Shown: piece after piece, positions 1 through 9,619 of the stretch | Position numbering within the stretch: position 1 is the stretch's first letter | Layout of the letters: each line of letters starts with the position of its first letter | From: Polaromonas sp. CF318 | Lineage (GTDB): Bacteria; Pseudomonadota; Gammaproteobacteria; Burkholderiales; Burkholderiaceae_C | Length of the DNA stretch: 64,000 bases | NCBI RefSeq assembly: GCF_000282655.1 | Contig: NZ_AKIV01000038.1 | Location: 1 to 64,000 of the forward strand | Direction of reading: 5' to 3' | Notes under the pieces: model-generated | The model's input: the letters and a program-made list of their open reading frames with translations, nothing else | What the model was told of the DNA's origin: nothing | The model's database searches: none | Program-made: the position numbers and the translations under genes

Positions 1-17
1 CTGCCCCCCGGGGGGGC

Positions 18-63
18 CGCTGCGCCTGCGGCCCGGCAAAGCCGGTTCCGCGGCCCCTGCTGG
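18..63. repeat. Intergenic GC-rich repeat, copy 1
   Basis: A 46-base stretch that recurs exactly, in inverted orientation, at 60474-60519. It contains a CCGGC-AAA-GCCGG hairpin core and is flanked by C and G runs. A related CCGGCTTTGCCGG hairpin lies at about 132-144. It sits in non-coding DNA before the ABC ATPase gene. Such repeats are common between genes in Comamonadaceae; its function is unknown and it may act as a transcript-end or nucleoid element. Confidence 0.75.
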
Positions 64-208
64 GTTTAAGAGTTCAGCGAGCGCGACCAGTAGCGAGGTA
101 TTCCACCAGTGGGGGCCGAGGGTCCGGCTTTGCCGGTCCCAGGCGCCGCCCCCTTGAGGGGGGGACAGGCTACACGCAGTGAGCCTGGGCGGGGGTAGCA
201 TCGAGGTT

Positions 209-856
<648 letters not shown>

Positions 857-875
857 AATCGCCGCCGGCCGGGCG

Positions 876-1439
876 TCAGGGCCGCAAGGATTCAGCGGCG
901 AAGGCGGCGGCAAAAAGAAGGGACTCGTGTTCCTTGCCAAGCTTGCTGCGTTGGGGCTCCGGCCACGCCTTGCGCTGGAAGGCGGCATGCACCTCGGCCA
1001 GGCCCTGGGCATGTGCTTGCAGGGCAAGCCGCCTGGCCCCCCTCTCGCCATGGGTGCCTACCCGAAAGACCTTGCTCTGGCGCCTGCCCAATTCATCCAG
1101 CCAGAAAGCCTGCCAATAGGGAGCGGGCAGGCCGCCCGGCACTTTGGAAGGCGCCAGGTAGCGCGCCACGCCTACCGTTCCCGATGAATTGCCTTTGCTT
1201 TTCTGCGTGCGGCGCCACAGGCGATGGTCCGCATCGAACGTGGCGATGTGCGCTTCCAGGGCATCCCGGTAAATCCTGGCCGCGGCGAGCGACTTGCGCT
1301 TGCCGCCGTAGCACAGGTCGGTAAAAGTCCTTGCAATGGTCTGCCCATAGCGGCGGACAGTGACGCGCCAGCTTCTTTCGCGATCGGATTCGACGCGGGT
1401 GATGCGGCGCAAAGGGTTTTGAGGGTCGGTTCTAAACAT
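876..1439 (-). CDS. Small protein with two AP2/ERF-like domains
   Basis: A 187-residue basic protein. I see two AP2-like units: roughly residues 15-60 (with [16 protein letters not shown], then [17 protein letters not shown]) and roughly 95-155 (with [18 protein letters not shown], then [14 protein letters not shown]). Each shows the beta-sheet-then-helix pattern of AP2 DNA-binding domains. In bacteria AP2 domains usually sit in HNH homing endonucleases, but no HNH motif is present here. The start was taken at the ATG beginning MFRTDPQNP; the open frame extends further upstream, but that extension has no family character. The gene sits between the ABC ATPase and its likely permease. It is probably a DNA-binding protein; the target is unknown. 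Confidence 0.6.
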   Translation of the reverse strand: MFRTDPQNPLRRITRVESDRERSWRVTVRRYGQTIARTFTDLCYGGKRKSLAAARIYRDALEAHIATFDADHRLWRRTQKSKGNSSGTVGVARYLAPSKVPGGLPAPYWQAFWLDELGRRQSKVFRVGTHGERGARRLALQAHAQGLAEVHAAFQRKAWPEPQRSKLGKEHESLLFAAAFAAESLRP

Positions 1440-1728
1440 GGTCGGGTCTGCCGCGCTGGGTTCAGGCCATGGGGCCAGGTGGGAGAAGTACCTCGATGAA
1501 GCACTTTTTTTAAGACCCTGAACCGTATGCGAACTCACCAGGCAGACCCGCGAACATTGTCTTGGCGCGGCTATTGTTTGTTGGATTTTCCGTATCGAAA
1601 CGGCATGCAAGCCCGAACGCGGACAGCAAAGCACACGCGTGGCCGCGTCCCCGACAACAGGCGAACCGGAAAAAAAGCGGGCAGCGGCCGTCCAGGGCAA
1701 AGCCCGGCACCTCCGCCCTTGCGACGGC

Positions 1729-2718
1729 TCAGCGCGCGGCCAGCAGCTCCGCGTAGCGCGCCAGGTCGACGTTGCCGCCGCTCACGATGATGCCTATGCG
1801 CTCGCCCTTGGCGGGCGGTTTTTCTTCCAGCGCCTTGCAGGCGCCGGCGAAGGACAGGCAGCCCGTAGGCTCCACCACCATCTTCATGCGTTCGGCGAAA
1901 AAGCGCATGGCCTCCACCAGCTGCGCGTCGCTCACGGTGAGGATATCGTCCACGTCGCGGCGGATGATGCCGAAGGTGTATTCACCCAGGTACTGGGTCT
2001 GCGCGCCGTCGGCAATGGTTTTGGGTGTGGCGATGCGCACGATGCGGCCGGCGCGCAGCGATTGCAGGCCGTCGTCGCCGGCTTCGGGCTCCACGCCGTA
2101 GACCTTGCACTTCGGTGCGAGCGCGCGCGCCGCCAGGGCCGAGCCGCTGGTGAGGCCGCCGCCGCCCAGGCAGATATAGAGACGGTCCAGCGCACCGGTT
2201 TCCTCGAACAGTTCCTTGGCGGCCGTGCCTTGGCCGGCGATCACGTCGGGGTGGTCGTAAGGCGGGACCAGCGTCATGCCGCGCTCGGCGGCCAGCCTCT
2301 GGGTCAGGGCTTCGCGGTCTTCGGTGAAACGGTCATAGAGCACCACTTCGGCGCCGTAGCCGCGCGTGGCGGCCAGCTTGGCGGCGGGCGCGTCCTGCGG
2401 CATCACGATCACCGCCGGCATGCCCAGCATGCGCGCCGACAGGGCCACGGCCTGCGCGTGGTTGCCCGACGAAAACGCGATGGCGCCGGCCTTGCGCTGC
2501 GCCGCGTCGAACTTCGACAGCGCATTGAAGGCGCCGCGAAACTTGAAGGCGCCCATGCGCTGGAAGTTTTCGCACTTGAAAAAAAATTGGGCGCCCCAGC
2601 GAGCCTGGGCGGTGGCCGACTGCAGCACGGGTGTGCGGTGCGCATGGCCTTCAATACGCGCGGCGGCGGCAATAACGTCGTCGTAGGTGGGGAGTTGCAT
2701 GGTGGAGCAGGCTTTCAT
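1729..2718 (-). CDS. Threonine/serine dehydratase-like PLP enzyme
   Basis: A 329-residue fold-type II PLP enzyme of the threonine ammonia-lyase/serine racemase group. The PLP-binding lysine is K59 in AFKFRGAFN, the substrate loop SSGNH is at 83-87, the glycine-rich phosphate cup GGGGL at 185-189 and the SGGN motif near the C-terminus. There is no ACT regulatory domain, so this is the short, catabolic or serine-racemase-like type rather than biosynthetic IlvA. It probably deaminates threonine, serine or hydroxyaspartate to the keto acid. Start could be ATG 2718 or, six codons later, 2700 (MQLPTYDDV); neither has a clear ribosome site. It diverges from the ABC permease across a perfect 14-base palindrome. 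Confidence 0.85.
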   Translation of the reverse strand: MKACSTMQLPTYDDVIAAAARIEGHAHRTPVLQSATAQARWGAQFFFKCENFQRMGAFKFRGAFNALSKFDAAQRKAGAIAFSSGNHAQAVALSARMLGMPAVIVMPQDAPAAKLAATRGYGAEVVLYDRFTEDREALTQRLAAERGMTLVPPYDHPDVIAGQGTAAKELFEETGALDRLYICLGGGGLTSGSALAARALAPKCKVYGVEPEAGDDGLQSLRAGRIVRIATPKTIADGAQTQYLGEYTFGIIRRDVDDILTVSDAQLVEAMRFFAERMKMVVEPTGCLSFAGACKALEEKPPAKGERIGIIVSGGNVDLARYAELLAAR

Positions 2719-2790
2719 GTCAGGACGGAAAATTCAGGGCCTAGCTTAAACGAAGGCGGTGTTTTCCCGGCAGCAACAGGCAAGCCCTTT

Positions 2791-2804
2791 CTGTACCGGT
2801 ACAG
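2791..2804. promoter_or_regulatory. 14-base perfect palindrome in a divergent intergenic region
   Basis: CTGTACCGGTACAG is perfectly self-complementary and lies midway between the start of the dehydratase gene (2718, leftward) and that of the FtsX-type permease (2842, rightward). Size and location suit a dimeric repressor operator; the cognate protein is unknown. The AP2 protein encoded nearby is one candidate, by inference only. Confidence 0.45.
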
Positions 2805-2841
2805 ATGTCGGCTGGCGCTGCATTTGCGGCGCTGAAGCACA

Positions 2842-5397
2842 ATGAAGCCCATGCGCGCCCTGCTCTTTAGCTTCTCCTGGCGGGAATTGAAACACCACCC
2901 CTGGCGCAATGCCGCCGCGGCGGCGGCCGTGATGCTGGGTGTGGCGCTGGCGTTTTCTGTGCAGCTGATCAATGCCTCGGCGCTCAGCGAGTTTTCCCAG
3001 GCGGTGCGCGCGGTCAACGGCCAGCCCGACCTGGAGCTGCGCGCCGTGCAGGGCGGCTTTGACGAAAGCCTGTACCAGCGCGTGGCCGCCGACCCGCGGG
3101 TCGCCCTGGCCAGCCCCGTGCTGGAGATCAGCACCTACGCGGTCACGCAAACCGCGACCGGCCAGGCCGAACGCCTGCCGTTGCGCATCATGGGCGTGGA
3201 CGTGCTGGCAGTCGGCGCCATGGCGCCAGCCCTGATGCCTGTGCCCGCATCGAACGCGGAGCGCCTCGCGCTGTTCGCGCCCGGCACGGTGTTTTTGAAT
3301 CCGGCCGCGCAGCAGTTGTTCGGCGCCTCTTCGCTGCGCCTGCAAAGCGGCCTCGAACTGCGCGGCGTGAGCGTGGCCGGCACGGTGGGCGCGGGCGGCG
3401 GGCCGCTGGCCGTGATGGACATCGCCGCCGCGCAAGACCTGTTCGGCAAGGGCGGCCAGCTCTCGCGCATCGACGTGCGACTCAAGGCTGGCGCCGAAAC
3501 GCAAGGTTTTATCGCCTCGCTGCAACTGCCACCCGGCATCACGGCCACGGCACCGGGCGATGCGGCCGAACGCGTGAGCAACCTCTCGCGCGCCTACCGC
3601 GTCAACCTCACGGTGCTGGCGCTGGTGGCGCTGTTCACCGGCGCCTTCCTGGTGTTCTCGGTGCTCTCGCTCAGCGTGGCCAAGCGAGCGCAGCAGTTCG
3701 CGCTGCTGGGTGTACTGGGCCTTACGGGCCGCGAGCGCTTGCGCCTGGTGCTGGCCGAATCCGTGTTGCTGGGCCTGGCCGGCAGCGTACTGGGCATCGC
3801 GCTGGGCACGGCGCTGGCCGCGCTGGCATTGCGGCTGCTGGGCGGCGATTTGGGTGGCGGCTATTTTTCCGGTGTCGCGCCCAGCCTTCAGTGGAATGGC
3901 ACGGCGGCTCTCACCTATGGCGCGCTGGGCGTGCTGGCCGCGGCCGTGGGCGGCTGGTGGCCGGCGCGGGCCGCGCAAAAGCTGCCGCCCGCGCAAACAC
4001 TCAAAGGCCTGGGCGCCAGCGCCGGCGCCGGCAAGGGCCACTGGCTCAGCGTCGCCCTGGCCGCCGCCGGCGGCCTGCTGGCGCTGGTGCCGCCGCTGTT
4101 CGGTATTCCGCTGGCGGCCTATGTGTCCGTGGGCCTGCTGCTGGTGGGCGGCATCACGGCCCTGCCCTGGCTGATCGCGCTGCTTTACGACAGGCTCAGC
4201 CCCCACGTCGCCCACCACCTCTTGCCGCTGCTGGCGGTGGAGCGCGCGCGGCGCGTGCGCGAAAGCGCGGCCGTGGCCGTCAGCGGCGTGGTGGCCTCGC
4301 TGAGCCTGGCGGTGGCGCTGACGGTGATGGTCGCGAGCTTTCGCGAATCGGTCACGCGCTGGCTGGACGTGGTGCTGCCGGCCGACCTCTATGTGCGCAC
4401 GGCGCTGGGCAGTTCGGCCAGCGACACCGCCTATTTCTCGCCGGAATTCGTCGAGGCGCTGGGCCGCCTGCCCGGCGTGGCGCGCGTGGGCGCCGCGCGC
4501 ACCGTGCAACTGCTGCTGGACCCGGCAAGGCCGGCCGTCACGCTGATCGCGCGCCCGCTGGACGACCCGGCCAGCGCGTTGCCGCTGGTGGGCCGGCGGC
4601 TGCCGGTGCCGCCCGGGCATATCGGCATCTATGTGAGCGAGCCCATGGTGGATCTGTATGGCGCGCGCCCGGGCACTGTCTTTCAGCCGCTCTCGCAGTC
4701 GCTGCAAGCCGCAGCGGGCATGGCAACGCCGCCCTTCTATGTGGCGGGCGTCTGGCGCGACTATGCACGCCAGTTCGGCGCGATTGCCATGGCCCGCGCC
4801 GACTTCGAACGCCTGACCGGCGACCGGCACGCCAACGACCTGGCGCTGTGGCTGGACGGCAGCGCGGGCGATGCCCAGGTGCAGCAATCGGTGCGAGCGC
4901 TGGCCGAGCGGCAGTCGGGCGCGGGTGCACTGCTGGAGCTGGCCTCGGTCAGCGAGTTGCGCGCGACCTCGCTGCGGATTTTCGACCGCAGCTTCGCGGT
5001 CACCTACTGGCTGCAGGCGGTGGCGATCGCCATAGGCCTCTTCGGCGTGGCGGCCAGCTTCAGCGCCCAGGTGCTGGCCCGCCGCAAGGAGTTCGGCCTG
5101 CTGGCGCACCTGGGGCTCACGCGGCGGCAGATCCTGGCCGTGGTGGCCGGCGAAGGCGCGGCCTGGACCTTGATAGGCGCGCTGGCGGGCCTTACGCTGG
5201 GGCTGGCGGTCTCCACCGTGCTGGTCTACGTGGTGAACCCGCAAAGCTTTCACTGGACCATGGACCTGATGGCGCCCTGGCTGCGCCTGGGCCTGCTGTG
5301 CGCGGCCGTGGTGGTGGCGGGAACGCTGACCGCCTGGCTGGCCGGGCGCGCCGCGGCAGGCAGGGACGCGGTGCTCGCGGTCAAGGAAGACTGGTAG
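2842..5397 (+). CDS. ABC transporter permease, FtsX/YbbP-type
   Basis: An 851-residue permease with the duplicated FtsX (MacB-core) layout of the YbbP family. There is one N-terminal membrane segment (about residues 24-44), a large periplasmic part, and three segments at about 253-275, 305-332 and 353-372. A second periplasmic part follows, and a C-terminal FtsX domain has segments at about 718-748, 770-800 and 809-838. It should pair with the ATPase at 209-856 to form a type VII (mechanotransmission) ABC complex; the substrate is not evident. An ATG three codons later is an alternative start. About 190 bases follow before the next gene, with nothing recognised in them. Confidence 0.85.
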   Translation: MKPMRALLFSFSWRELKHHPWRNAAAAAAVMLGVALAFSVQLINASALSEFSQAVRAVNGQPDLELRAVQGGFDESLYQRVAADPRVALASPVLEISTYAVTQTATGQAERLPLRIMGVDVLAVGAMAPALMPVPASNAERLALFAPGTVFLNPAAQQLFGASSLRLQSGLELRGVSVAGTVGAGGGPLAVMDIAAAQDLFGKGGQLSRIDVRLKAGAETQGFIASLQLPPGITATAPGDAAERVSNLSRAYRVNLTVLALVALFTGAFLVFSVLSLSVAKRAQQFALLGVLGLTGRERLRLVLAESVLLGLAGSVLGIALGTALAALALRLLGGDLGGGYFSGVAPSLQWNGTAALTYGALGVLAAAVGGWWPARAAQKLPPAQTLKGLGASAGAGKGHWLSVALAAAGGLLALVPPLFGIPLAAYVSVGLLLVGGITALPWLIALLYDRLSPHVAHHLLPLLAVERARRVRESAAVAVSGVVASLSLAVALTVMVASFRESVTRWLDVVLPADLYVRTALGSSASDTAYFSPEFVEALGRLPGVARVGAARTVQLLLDPARPAVTLIARPLDDPASALPLVGRRLPVPPGHIGIYVSEPMVDLYGARPGTVFQPLSQSLQAAAGMATPPFYVAGVWRDYARQFGAIAMARADFERLTGDRHANDLALWLDGSAGDAQVQQSVRALAERQSGAGALLELASVSELRATSLRIFDRSFAVTYWLQAVAIAIGLFGVAASFSAQVLARRKEFGLLAHLGLTRRQILAVVAGEGAAWTLIGALAGLTLGLAVSTVLVYVVNPQSFHWTMDLMAPWLRLGLLCAAVVVAGTLTAWLAGRAAAGRDAVLAVKEDW

Positions 5398-5585
5398 GCC
5401 GCGGCCGCGCCTGGCCGGGAGGGCGGCTGGGTGCATGCAGCCGCGCCGTCCTACAGCGCGCAAGGCCGGTTTCCCACGCCGCCCGGCCCTGCCGCGCCGC
5501 ACACTGGTTCCCATGCGGACCCCGGCCAACACCCGGGCCACACATTCGCCCCCTTCTGTCATCCCTTCACGCACGGGAGCACGCC

Positions 5586-6050
5586 ATGAGCACCACCCTG
5601 AACGCCAATCCCGCCTCCCACGCCGGTTCCCACACGGGCGCGGCCGGCCAGCGGCCGCCGCACATGGCAACCCGGCTCGCCCACGGCCTGCTGGCCGTGC
5701 GCAACGAAGACGGCAGCGTCACGCTGGAGATGGCGCAGCCGCTCACGCTGCAGGCCGAGGAACTCGAGGACCTGGTGACAGACCTTGCCGGCTTGCGCGC
5801 CGAGCTGGATCCGCCCTACCCGCTGGACTGCCCCCCGCTGTGTGCGCTGGAGCCCTGCTATACGCCGCGCCATTGGGTGGCCTGCGACCCGCTGACCGGC
5901 AAGATCTTGCTGTTCCTGCGGCACCATCTTTTCGGCTGGCTGGGCATCGTGCAGACGCCGGAAGCCTCGCTGGAGATGCTCAAGTCGGTGGCCGTCGAAA
6001 TGAAGAAGCTGGAACTGTCGGAGCGCAGCCCGGGCCAGGGCCTGCACTGA
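5586..6050 (+). CDS. Hypothetical protein, 154 aa
   Basis: An unrecognised 154-residue soluble protein. The ATG is preceded by GGGAG at suitable spacing. The N-terminal third is low-complexity (Ala, His, Gly, Ser). The middle carries four cysteines (LDCPPLCALEPC, then VACDP) that could bind metal or form disulfides. The C-terminus is a predicted amphipathic helix (LEMLKSVAVEMKKLELS). A hairpin terminator follows at 6111, so it appears to be a single-gene unit. No function can be given. Confidence 0.6.
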   Translation: MSTTLNANPASHAGSHTGAAGQRPPHMATRLAHGLLAVRNEDGSVTLEMAQPLTLQAEELEDLVTDLAGLRAELDPPYPLDCPPLCALEPCYTPRHWVACDPLTGKILLFLRHHLFGWLGIVQTPEASLEMLKSVAVEMKKLELSERSPGQGLH

Positions 6051-6110
6051 ACTAAAGGATTAGTGGCGAAGCTGGCCGCAATCCCATCGGCTTAGTTTTT
6101 GCCAATGCAG

Positions 6111-6138
6111 GCGCCTTCAGGTGAAGGCGCTTTCGTTT
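6111..6138 (+). terminator. Rho-independent terminator
   Basis: Eight-base arms GCGCCTTC and GAAGGCGC around the loop AGGT, followed by TTTCGTTT. It lies 60 bases past the stop of the 154-residue gene on the same strand. Confidence 0.6.
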
Positions 6139-6251
6139 GCTTACGCATAGTCACGTTTTTGTCCCGCAATTGTCATCACGGGGCCGCCCTGCGCTCCTAA
6201 CATGGAGGCCATATCCCCCAAAACCGAAATCACTTCAAAGAGGTCTTCACC

Positions 6252-6491
6252 ATGGCATCCGTCAAAGCACCGCCACATGACTACCGCATTGAAAACGTGG
6301 ACCCGGTCAAGGGCAGCCTGTTGCCGCCCAGCAGTTCCAACCATGTTTTTGCGGACTATTCCCTGGCGGTCGCCGTCGCCGTCAAAAGCGTCGCCGACCC
6401 CACCCGTCAGGAAGTGCGCGTGGTCCATATCCCCAGCGGCGAAGTCGTGTTCCGCACTTCCGGCTCTTCCGGCGCGAGCCAGCCATTTTGA
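6252..6491 (+). CDS. Small hypothetical protein, 79 aa
   Basis: A 79-residue protein. The ATG at 6252 follows AAAGAGGT at good spacing, which favours this frame over the alternative that opens at 6202. The C-terminal strand pattern EVRVVHIPSGEVVFR weakly recalls the FlaG-like signature (a hydrophobic strand, then TGEVIRQ), but the similarity is too slight to assign. Its stop is 11 bases from the 3' end of the convergent LysR gene. Function unknown. Confidence 0.55.
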   Translation: MASVKAPPHDYRIENVDPVKGSLLPPSSSNHVFADYSLAVAVAVKSVADPTRQEVRVVHIPSGEVVFRTSGSSGASQPF

Positions 6492-6502
6492 GCAACACTT
6501 GT

Positions 6503-7414
6503 TCAGGCCAGCCGTACGCTGGCCGCGAAATGGTCGTAGACCACCGCGATCCTTCGCAGGTGGCGCGACTCGGCATGCGCCAGCAACCACAGGTCTGACT
6601 CGCAGCCTTCCAGCGTGCCGCCCAGCGGCACCAGCGCCGGCTCACCGGCCAGCATGAACACCGGCACAATGCCCACCCCCAGCCCCGCCTTGATCGCATC
6701 CGTCACCGCCACAATCCCGTCCGCATAGTGGCGCGGCGTCACCTTGGGCAGCTGCTTGCGCCGCCACAGCACCGAAGGGTGTTCGGGCAGGGCTTCATCG
6801 GGCGCTATCCAGTCAAAGCCGGCAAGCGCGTCCAGCGCTGAGGGTTTCTTTCCCGCCGACAAGGCCTTGGCCTGTGCCTTGAGGCCGCACAGCACAAAAC
6901 GCACCGTGCCCAGCTTGCGCCCCACCAGGTGGTCGGGCGGCTTGCGCGTGGCGCGCAGCGCCAGGTCGGCATCGCGCCGGCTCAAGCTGGCCAGCTCGTT
7001 GCCGGTGCGCAGGTCCAGCTGCAGCAAAGGATGCTGCGCCAGCAAGGGCTTGAGGGACGGCAGCACCAGCCCGCGCAGCACGGCGTCGGTGGTCGTGAGC
7101 CGCACCCGGCCGGCCACGCCTTCATGCGGATGCTGGGCACTGGCGCGCGCGGCTTCAAGCTCGGCCTCTATGCGCTCGGCATGCGGCACCAGGCCCTGCA
7201 TGGGTTCGGTCGGCAGGTAGCCGAGGCGGGAGCGTTCAAACAGGCGCTGGCCCAGGCTTTTTTCGATCCGCTGCACCGAGCGGAACACCGTGGAAGCGTC
7301 GGCGCCTAATCGCCGCGCGGCTTCGGCCAGCGTGGCCCCGCGCACCAGCGCCAGCAGGGTTTGCAGGTCGTAGGCCGTCAAAGCGTATTGCGTTTTTGCA
7401 ATCAATGTTTTCAT
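6503..7414 (-). CDS. LysR-family transcriptional regulator
   Basis: A 303-residue LysR-type regulator. The N-terminal winged helix-turn-helix covers about residues 10-65 (LQTLLALVRGATLAEAARR, then DASTVFRSVQRIEKSLGQ), followed by a periplasmic-binding-protein-like effector domain. The start MKTLIAKTQ was chosen over an upstream in-frame ATG at 7447 because it gives the normal LysR N-terminus. It is transcribed divergently from the DoxX and glutathione transferase genes, which it probably controls. The 78-base gap holds a TTGC-N6-GCAA inverted repeat at 7430-7443 as a possible site. The inducer is unknown. Confidence 0.85.
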   Translation of the reverse strand: MKTLIAKTQYALTAYDLQTLLALVRGATLAEAARRLGADASTVFRSVQRIEKSLGQRLFERSRLGYLPTEPMQGLVPHAERIEAELEAARASAQHPHEGVAGRVRLTTTDAVLRGLVLPSLKPLLAQHPLLQLDLRTGNELASLSRRDADLALRATRKPPDHLVGRKLGTVRFVLCGLKAQAKALSAGKKPSALDALAGFDWIAPDEALPEHPSVLWRRKQLPKVTPRHYADGIVAVTDAIKAGLGVGIVPVFMLAGEPALVPLGGTLEGCESDLWLLAHAESRHLRRIAVVYDHFAASVRLA

Positions 7415-7492
7415 GATCGCTAATTTACATTGCTTTTCTGCAAACATACAGTGGCGACTCCTTCAACTCCCGCCCTGACCAGGCACCGCACC

Positions 7493-7918
7493 ATGAGCAC
7501 CACGTCTTCTCCTGAAACCCTCGCCGCCAGCCACGGCGCCACGCTGCTGCGCATCGCGCTGGGCACCATGTGGATCACTCACGCGCTGCTGAAAATCTTC
7601 GTCTTCACCCTGCCCGGCACCGCGCAGTTCTTTGAATCGGTCGGCCTGCCCGGCTTTATGGCCTATGCCGTGGTGGCAGCCGAGCTGGCCGGCGGCGCCG
7701 CGCTGTTGCTGGGCTTTTACGGCCGCCAGGCCTCGCTGCTGCTGGCGCCGGTCCTGGCGGTCGTCGTCTGGGTGCACTGGCCCAACGGCTGGGTCTTCAC
7801 CAGCCCCAAGGGCGGCTGGGAATACCCGTTGTTCCTGCTGGTCGCCTCGCTGGCGCAATGGCTGCTCGGCGACGGCGCCTGGGCCGCGCGCCGCAGCAGC
7901 CTGCTGGCGCCCCGCTGA
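7493..7918 (+). CDS. DoxX family membrane protein
   Basis: A 141-residue integral membrane protein with four hydrophobic segments (about residues 16-36, 50-72, 74-92 and 108-125), matching the DoxX/DoxD family of small quinone-linked or redox-associated proteins. Start ATG 7493 gives MSTTSSPETL; an in-frame ATG at 7430 lies inside the divergent promoter region and is unlikely. It is 18 bases upstream of a glutathione transferase gene and divergent from a LysR gene, a layout common in Burkholderiales and suggestive of a response to electrophiles or oxidants. The family has no single established reaction. Confidence 0.8.
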   Translation: MSTTSSPETLAASHGATLLRIALGTMWITHALLKIFVFTLPGTAQFFESVGLPGFMAYAVVAAELAGGAALLLGFYGRQASLLLAPVLAVVVWVHWPNGWVFTSPKGGWEYPLFLLVASLAQWLLGDGAWAARRSSLLAPR

Positions 7919-7936
7919 ATGCACAGGGAACGCGCC

Positions 7937-8608
7937 ATGAAGCTCACCCTCATCAGCCACGCGCTGTGCCCTTATGTCCAGCGCGCGGCCATCGTGCTCG
8001 CCGAAAAAGGCGTGGCCTTTGAGCGCCGCGATGTGGACCTCGCGAACAAGCCGGACTGGTTCAAGGCCGTCTCGCCACTGGGCAAGACGCCGGTGCTGCT
8101 GGTGGACGGCGACGCGATTTTTGAATCCGCCGTGATCTGTGAATACCTGGACGACACGCTGCTGCCGCGCCTGCACCCGGGCGATGCGCTCCAGCGCGCG
8201 CAGCACAGGGCGTGGATGGAGTTCGGCTCCGCCCTGCTCAATGCCATCGGCGCGTTCTACAACGCAGCCGATGCAGCCTCCCTGGCGCGGCACCGTGACG
8301 ACATCCGGCGCCGGTTTACCCAGCTCGAAGCCGTGCTGGTGCACGAAGGGCCGTATTTCGCCGGCGCATCTTTCGGCATGGTGGATGCCGTGTTTGGTCC
8401 GGTGTTCCGCTATTTCGATGTGCTGGACGGCGTGGGGGAAGATGGCTTCCTTGAGCAATTGCCAAAGGTGCAAGCCTGGCGCACCGCACTGGCCACACGC
8501 CCGTCCGTCCGGCAGGCGGTGGGTGGCGGCTATGCCCGGGACTTGCAGCGCTTCTTCCTGGCCCGCGGCTCCGAACTCTCGCGCCGCATTGCGGAGCGTG
8601 ATAGTTGA
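7937..8608 (+). CDS. Glutathione S-transferase family protein
   Basis: A 223-residue GST-like protein: an N-terminal thioredoxin fold with LISHALCPYVQRAA, where C11 is the likely active-site thiol as in omega/lambda-type GSTs, the cis-proline segment KTPVLLVDG, and ES as the glutathione-binding pair (AIFESAVICEYLD), followed by an all-helical C-terminal domain. The start at 7937 is supported by CAGGGA six bases upstream; an ATG six codons earlier is less likely. It lies in an operon with DoxX. The cysteine active site points to glutathione-dependent reduction or deglutathionylation rather than classical conjugation. About 180 bases without an evident feature follow. Confidence 0.85.
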   Translation: MKLTLISHALCPYVQRAAIVLAEKGVAFERRDVDLANKPDWFKAVSPLGKTPVLLVDGDAIFESAVICEYLDDTLLPRLHPGDALQRAQHRAWMEFGSALLNAIGAFYNAADAASLARHRDDIRRRFTQLEAVLVHEGPYFAGASFGMVDAVFGPVFRYFDVLDGVGEDGFLEQLPKVQAWRTALATRPSVRQAVGGGYARDLQRFFLARGSELSRRIAERDS

Positions 8609-8790
8609 GCTTGCTGCCATCAAGTGAATGGCTGCTTTCAGCCAGAAGCCGCCGCCCACACCCAGTGCAAAACCATGAATGCATCCCAGATCGGCTGACT
8701 GGACACGACACGTTCGGGTGCATCCGCGCCTCAGGTTTCAACGCAGCTGGGCGCCTGTATGGGCCGGCGCTGCTGTTCTTCAGTCGCGGA

Positions 8791-9591
8791 TCACGGATGC
8801 CAGGTTGCCCGCAGTGCCGTGGACGGCATGGCGCCGAGCGCTAGCCCGAGCTGCTTCGCCGCCAGAACCGTGGCGGGCGCGTAACGCGCGAGTACCGAAG
8901 CCGTCAACCGTTCTACCGGCCCCGCCGTGCTGACAGAGCCCAGCACGGCGCCATGGTGCCCGCGCACGGCAGCTGAGACGCTCGCCATTTTCGAGTTCCG
9001 CTCGCCGCGGGTGATGTGGAAACCGCGTTGGCGGATGCGCTCATTGAGATCACCCGGTTCGCCCAGGGCGGCCGAGATCACCCGGCCGGCGGATCCGCGG
9101 TCCAGCGGAAAAACCTCGCCGGAGCGAATTTGGCTATGAACACCTGCCGTTCCCTCGCAACGCATCAGGCAGCTGCGCAGGTTGCCTTCGAAAACGAAGA
9201 ACGATGCGCTTTCTCCCGTGGCCGCACTCAGCTGGCGCAGGATGGGCTCGATGGCGGCATCGAGGTCGAACTGCGCCTGGTAGCGGGAACCCATCCAGCC
9301 TGCTGCGGGGCCTAGCCGCCACGCACCGTCTTCGCGCCTGACGAGGAACCGGGCTGCAGCGAGCGTGCGCGCAAGCCGCAGCACCGTGGGTTTGTGCATG
9401 CCGGTACGGCGTGCGAGTTCCGCAAGCGGCAGAAAGAGCTCGTCGCCTTCGAAGGCCGTGAGGATAGCCAGGGCACGCGCCACAGCCGCGACGTTCTCGT
9501 CGCCTGGACGCGCCGAGGTTCCCTCCGGCCCATCCGTGAGAAGTCGCTTCGGCGTGACAGGCGGCGGCTTGAACCTGGACTGTTGCGGCAT
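8791..9591 (-). CDS. IclR-family transcriptional regulator
   Basis: A 266-residue IclR-type regulator. The helix-turn-helix covers about residues 35-95 (VARALAILTAF, PLAELARRTGMHKPTVLRL), followed by the GAF-like effector domain, with DRGSAGRVISAAL and the C-terminal AAVRGHHGAVLGSVS typical of the family. It diverges from the Bug receptor and hydroxy-acid oxidase genes and very likely regulates them. A strong inverted repeat lies between at 9620-9638. The effector is probably the acid handled by those genes, which cannot be identified from sequence. Confidence 0.87.
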   Translation of the reverse strand: MPQQSRFKPPPVTPKRLLTDGPEGTSARPGDENVAAVARALAILTAFEGDELFLPLAELARRTGMHKPTVLRLARTLAAARFLVRREDGAWRLGPAAGWMGSRYQAQFDLDAAIEPILRQLSAATGESASFFVFEGNLRSCLMRCEGTAGVHSQIRSGEVFPLDRGSAGRVISAALGEPGDLNERIRQRGFHITRGERNSKMASVSAAVRGHHGAVLGSVSTAGPVERLTASVLARYAPATVLAAKQLGLALGAMPSTALRATWHP

Positions 9592-9619
9592 GGCCGGAGT
9601 GTATTCCCAAGTCCACGCC

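Noticed and set aside
3891-5585. Upstream part of a 719-codon plus-strand frame that ends as the 154-residue protein
   Set aside because: The upstream part overlaps the permease in another frame with Arg/Gly/Ala-rich nonsense; only the section from 5586, after a ribosome site, is credible.
2746-5670. A 974-codon open frame on the minus strand opposite the FtsX-type permease
   Set aside because: Its product is low-complexity (Ala/Arg/Gln/His-rich), without domains, and is the antisense shadow of a well-supported gene in GC-rich DNA.
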